A DNA stretch of 64,000 nucleotides, from the NCBI RefSeq assembly GCF_040581485.1, contig NC_090128.1:15624001-15688000 (forward strand). Direction: 5' to 3'. Of this stretch, positions 62,825-64,000 are shown piece after piece. The position numbers were made by a program, and so were the translations under genes. The first letter of the stretch is position 1. Every line of letters starts with the position of its first letter. The notes under the pieces were generated by a model. It worked only from the letters and a program-made list of their open reading frames with translations, made no database searches and was not told the DNA's origin. This stretch comes from Linepithema humile (lineage: Eukaryota > Arthropoda > Insecta > Hymenoptera > Formicidae).

Positions 62825-64000
62825 GGCACAAAGCGAGGTATACCGTCTGCAGAACCGCATCGACGTAATGGAGGCCGACAAGGATCGGCTCGAACTCGAG
62901 ACGGAGAAACAGCAAATGCTGGCGGCGAAATCGCGCGAGGAATCGCGCAAGGCTCAAGAGGAACTGGCACGGGTGCAAGAGATGTACGATCGCGCAGCGC
63001 TGCAGCTCGGTCGTACGAAGGAACACGAGGAGAAATCGAAGGAAAACATCGACCGGCTGAGCGTCGATCTGGAGATGGTGCGTGAGCGTTACGAGAAATC
63101 GCAGATCGAGCTGCGGCGCCTGCAGAACGAGCGCGAAAAGCTGGTCGCCGACAACGAGCGCATCAGCTTCGAATTGGAGCGTGCGCACTCGCAGCTTAAT
63201 AAGGCGCAGGCGGCGACGGAGAAGACACAGGAAGAGCTCGCGCGTATGCAGCTGGAGATCGAGAAGATGTACGAAAAGCACGACCGTCAGCAGGTGGAGG
63301 TGAGGAAGGCGCAGGCGGAAGCGGAACGGCTGCGCACCGAGGCGGAGAGCTCGCGCGAGGAGGTCGAGAGGTACGCGACCCGCTTCGGCAAGTACCAGGA
63401 GAGCCAGGAGCGACAGAAGGAGGAACACGAGTGGGCGAAACTGGAGGTGGAGCGGCTACGCGACCGTCTGGAAAAGACCCTGGCGGAGCTCGAGCGTGCG
63501 CGGAAGGCCGAGCAGGACGCCTCGAGGCTGCGCGCCGATTTGGAGCGTGCGGAGGGCGTGCGAGGTAAATACCAGTACGAGCAGGAGAAGTGGCAAAGCG
63601 AGGGTAGTAGGCTACAACAGGAGGTGGACATACTGCGCGAACGGCTGGAAGGCCGCGAGGCCGAGCTCAAGAGAACGCAGTCCAACCACGCCGAGCTCGA
63701 GGCGAAGCTGCACGAGGCGCAGCTTCAACTCGAGCGGGCGCGCGAGGAGACCGGCAAGGCCACGGCGCAGCAGGAACGCAACCGTTCGGAGATCGAACGC
63801 GCGAAGATCGAGGCCGAGAAGATTCGCGATCGGCATGACAAGGTGAAGGCGCGGGGAGATGCTCTCGAGGCGGACAACGAGAAGCTACGCGTTGAGATCG
63901 TGCGATTGGAGCGACTGATGCAGACTGAGGGTAAGACGAGATCGGAGAGCGCAAGCATAGAGGTCGAGCGTCTACGCGCCAGTCTAGACAAGGCGATTGT
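62825..64000 (+). CDS. brp: bruchpilot large coiled-coil exon (open at right edge)
   Basis: The first base completes the split Arg codon (KYDR|AQSEVYRL). The frame is then unbroken for 391 codons to the window edge, so the exon and the gene continue to the right. The product is almost pure coiled coil, rich in Glu, Arg, Gln and Lys with heptad Leu/Ile/Met and no Pro, of the insect Brp type (for example YEKSQIELRRLQNEREKLVA). This part forms the extended rod of the T-bar filament in insect Brp. The exon is GC- and CpG-rich compared with the introns. The antisense open frames, up to 211 codons, are shadows of the biased codon use. Confidence 0.95.

Noticed and set aside
62793..63428. 211-codon open frame on the - strand, and other antisense frames to 63991
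   Set aside because: These are shadows of the biased, GC-rich codons of the brp coiled-coil exon on the + strand.

Overview
The window reads as AT-rich nuclear DNA from an insect, most likely a hymenopteran and plausibly an ant. The basis is one long gene with large AT-rich introns and CpG-rich exons, GT-AG splice sites throughout, abundant CA/CT/TA/TCG microsatellites, and many short non-autonomous DNA transposons. The order-level call is an inference. Nothing bacterial, plasmid or CRISPR-like is present.

The only gene I can support is the central part of bruchpilot (brp), the insect ELKS/CAST/ERC presynaptic active-zone scaffold, on the + strand from 23119 to beyond the right edge. Thirteen exons can be joined in one frame at GT-AG boundaries: 23119-23268, 27723-27819, 29296-29351, 41497-42369 (probably optional), 53787-53954, 55553-55720, 58839-59102, 59427-59813, 61257-61559, 61806-61958, 62034-62222, 62432-62571 and 62825-64000 (open). 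They give 4124 nt, or 1374 complete codons. The N-terminal exons lie left of the window, or I failed to see them. The C-terminus lies to the right. The exon-intron architecture changes along the gene: the 5' part has sparse small exons in introns up to 12 kb, and the 3' part has compact introns (75 to about 1440 bp) ending in an uninterrupted coiled-coil exon longer than 1.17 kb.

The most interesting coding feature is the 873-nt exon at 41497-42369. It is phase 0 at both ends, so it can be skipped without a frameshift. It carries an ELKS-like coiled-coil block that the Drosophila Brp I remember lacks, inside a Gly-, Gln- and His-rich low-complexity extension. It is followed 120 nt later by a roughly 250-bp TCG-type microsatellite. 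The exon before it has a weak 5' splice site.

The left third (1-23118) has no gene I can support. It holds three kinds of interspersed element: a foldback hAT-like element (2249-2964) nested inside a smaller palindromic element; two copies of a 396-bp family with CACT termini and variable 2-bp duplications (a third, inverted copy lies in a brp intron at 24119); and a 5'-truncated Penelope-like retroelement that keeps its GIY-YIG endonuclease (7927-8595). It also holds a degenerate Tc1-like transposase, two other inverted-repeat units and several microsatellites. The brp introns contain further elements: foldbacks at 26646-27399 and 30963-31441, a hAT-like element with a perfect 8-bp duplication at 36338-37452, and a possible element at 37724-38450.

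Most other open frames are chance frames through microsatellites, transposon ends or the antisense side of the coiled-coil exons.
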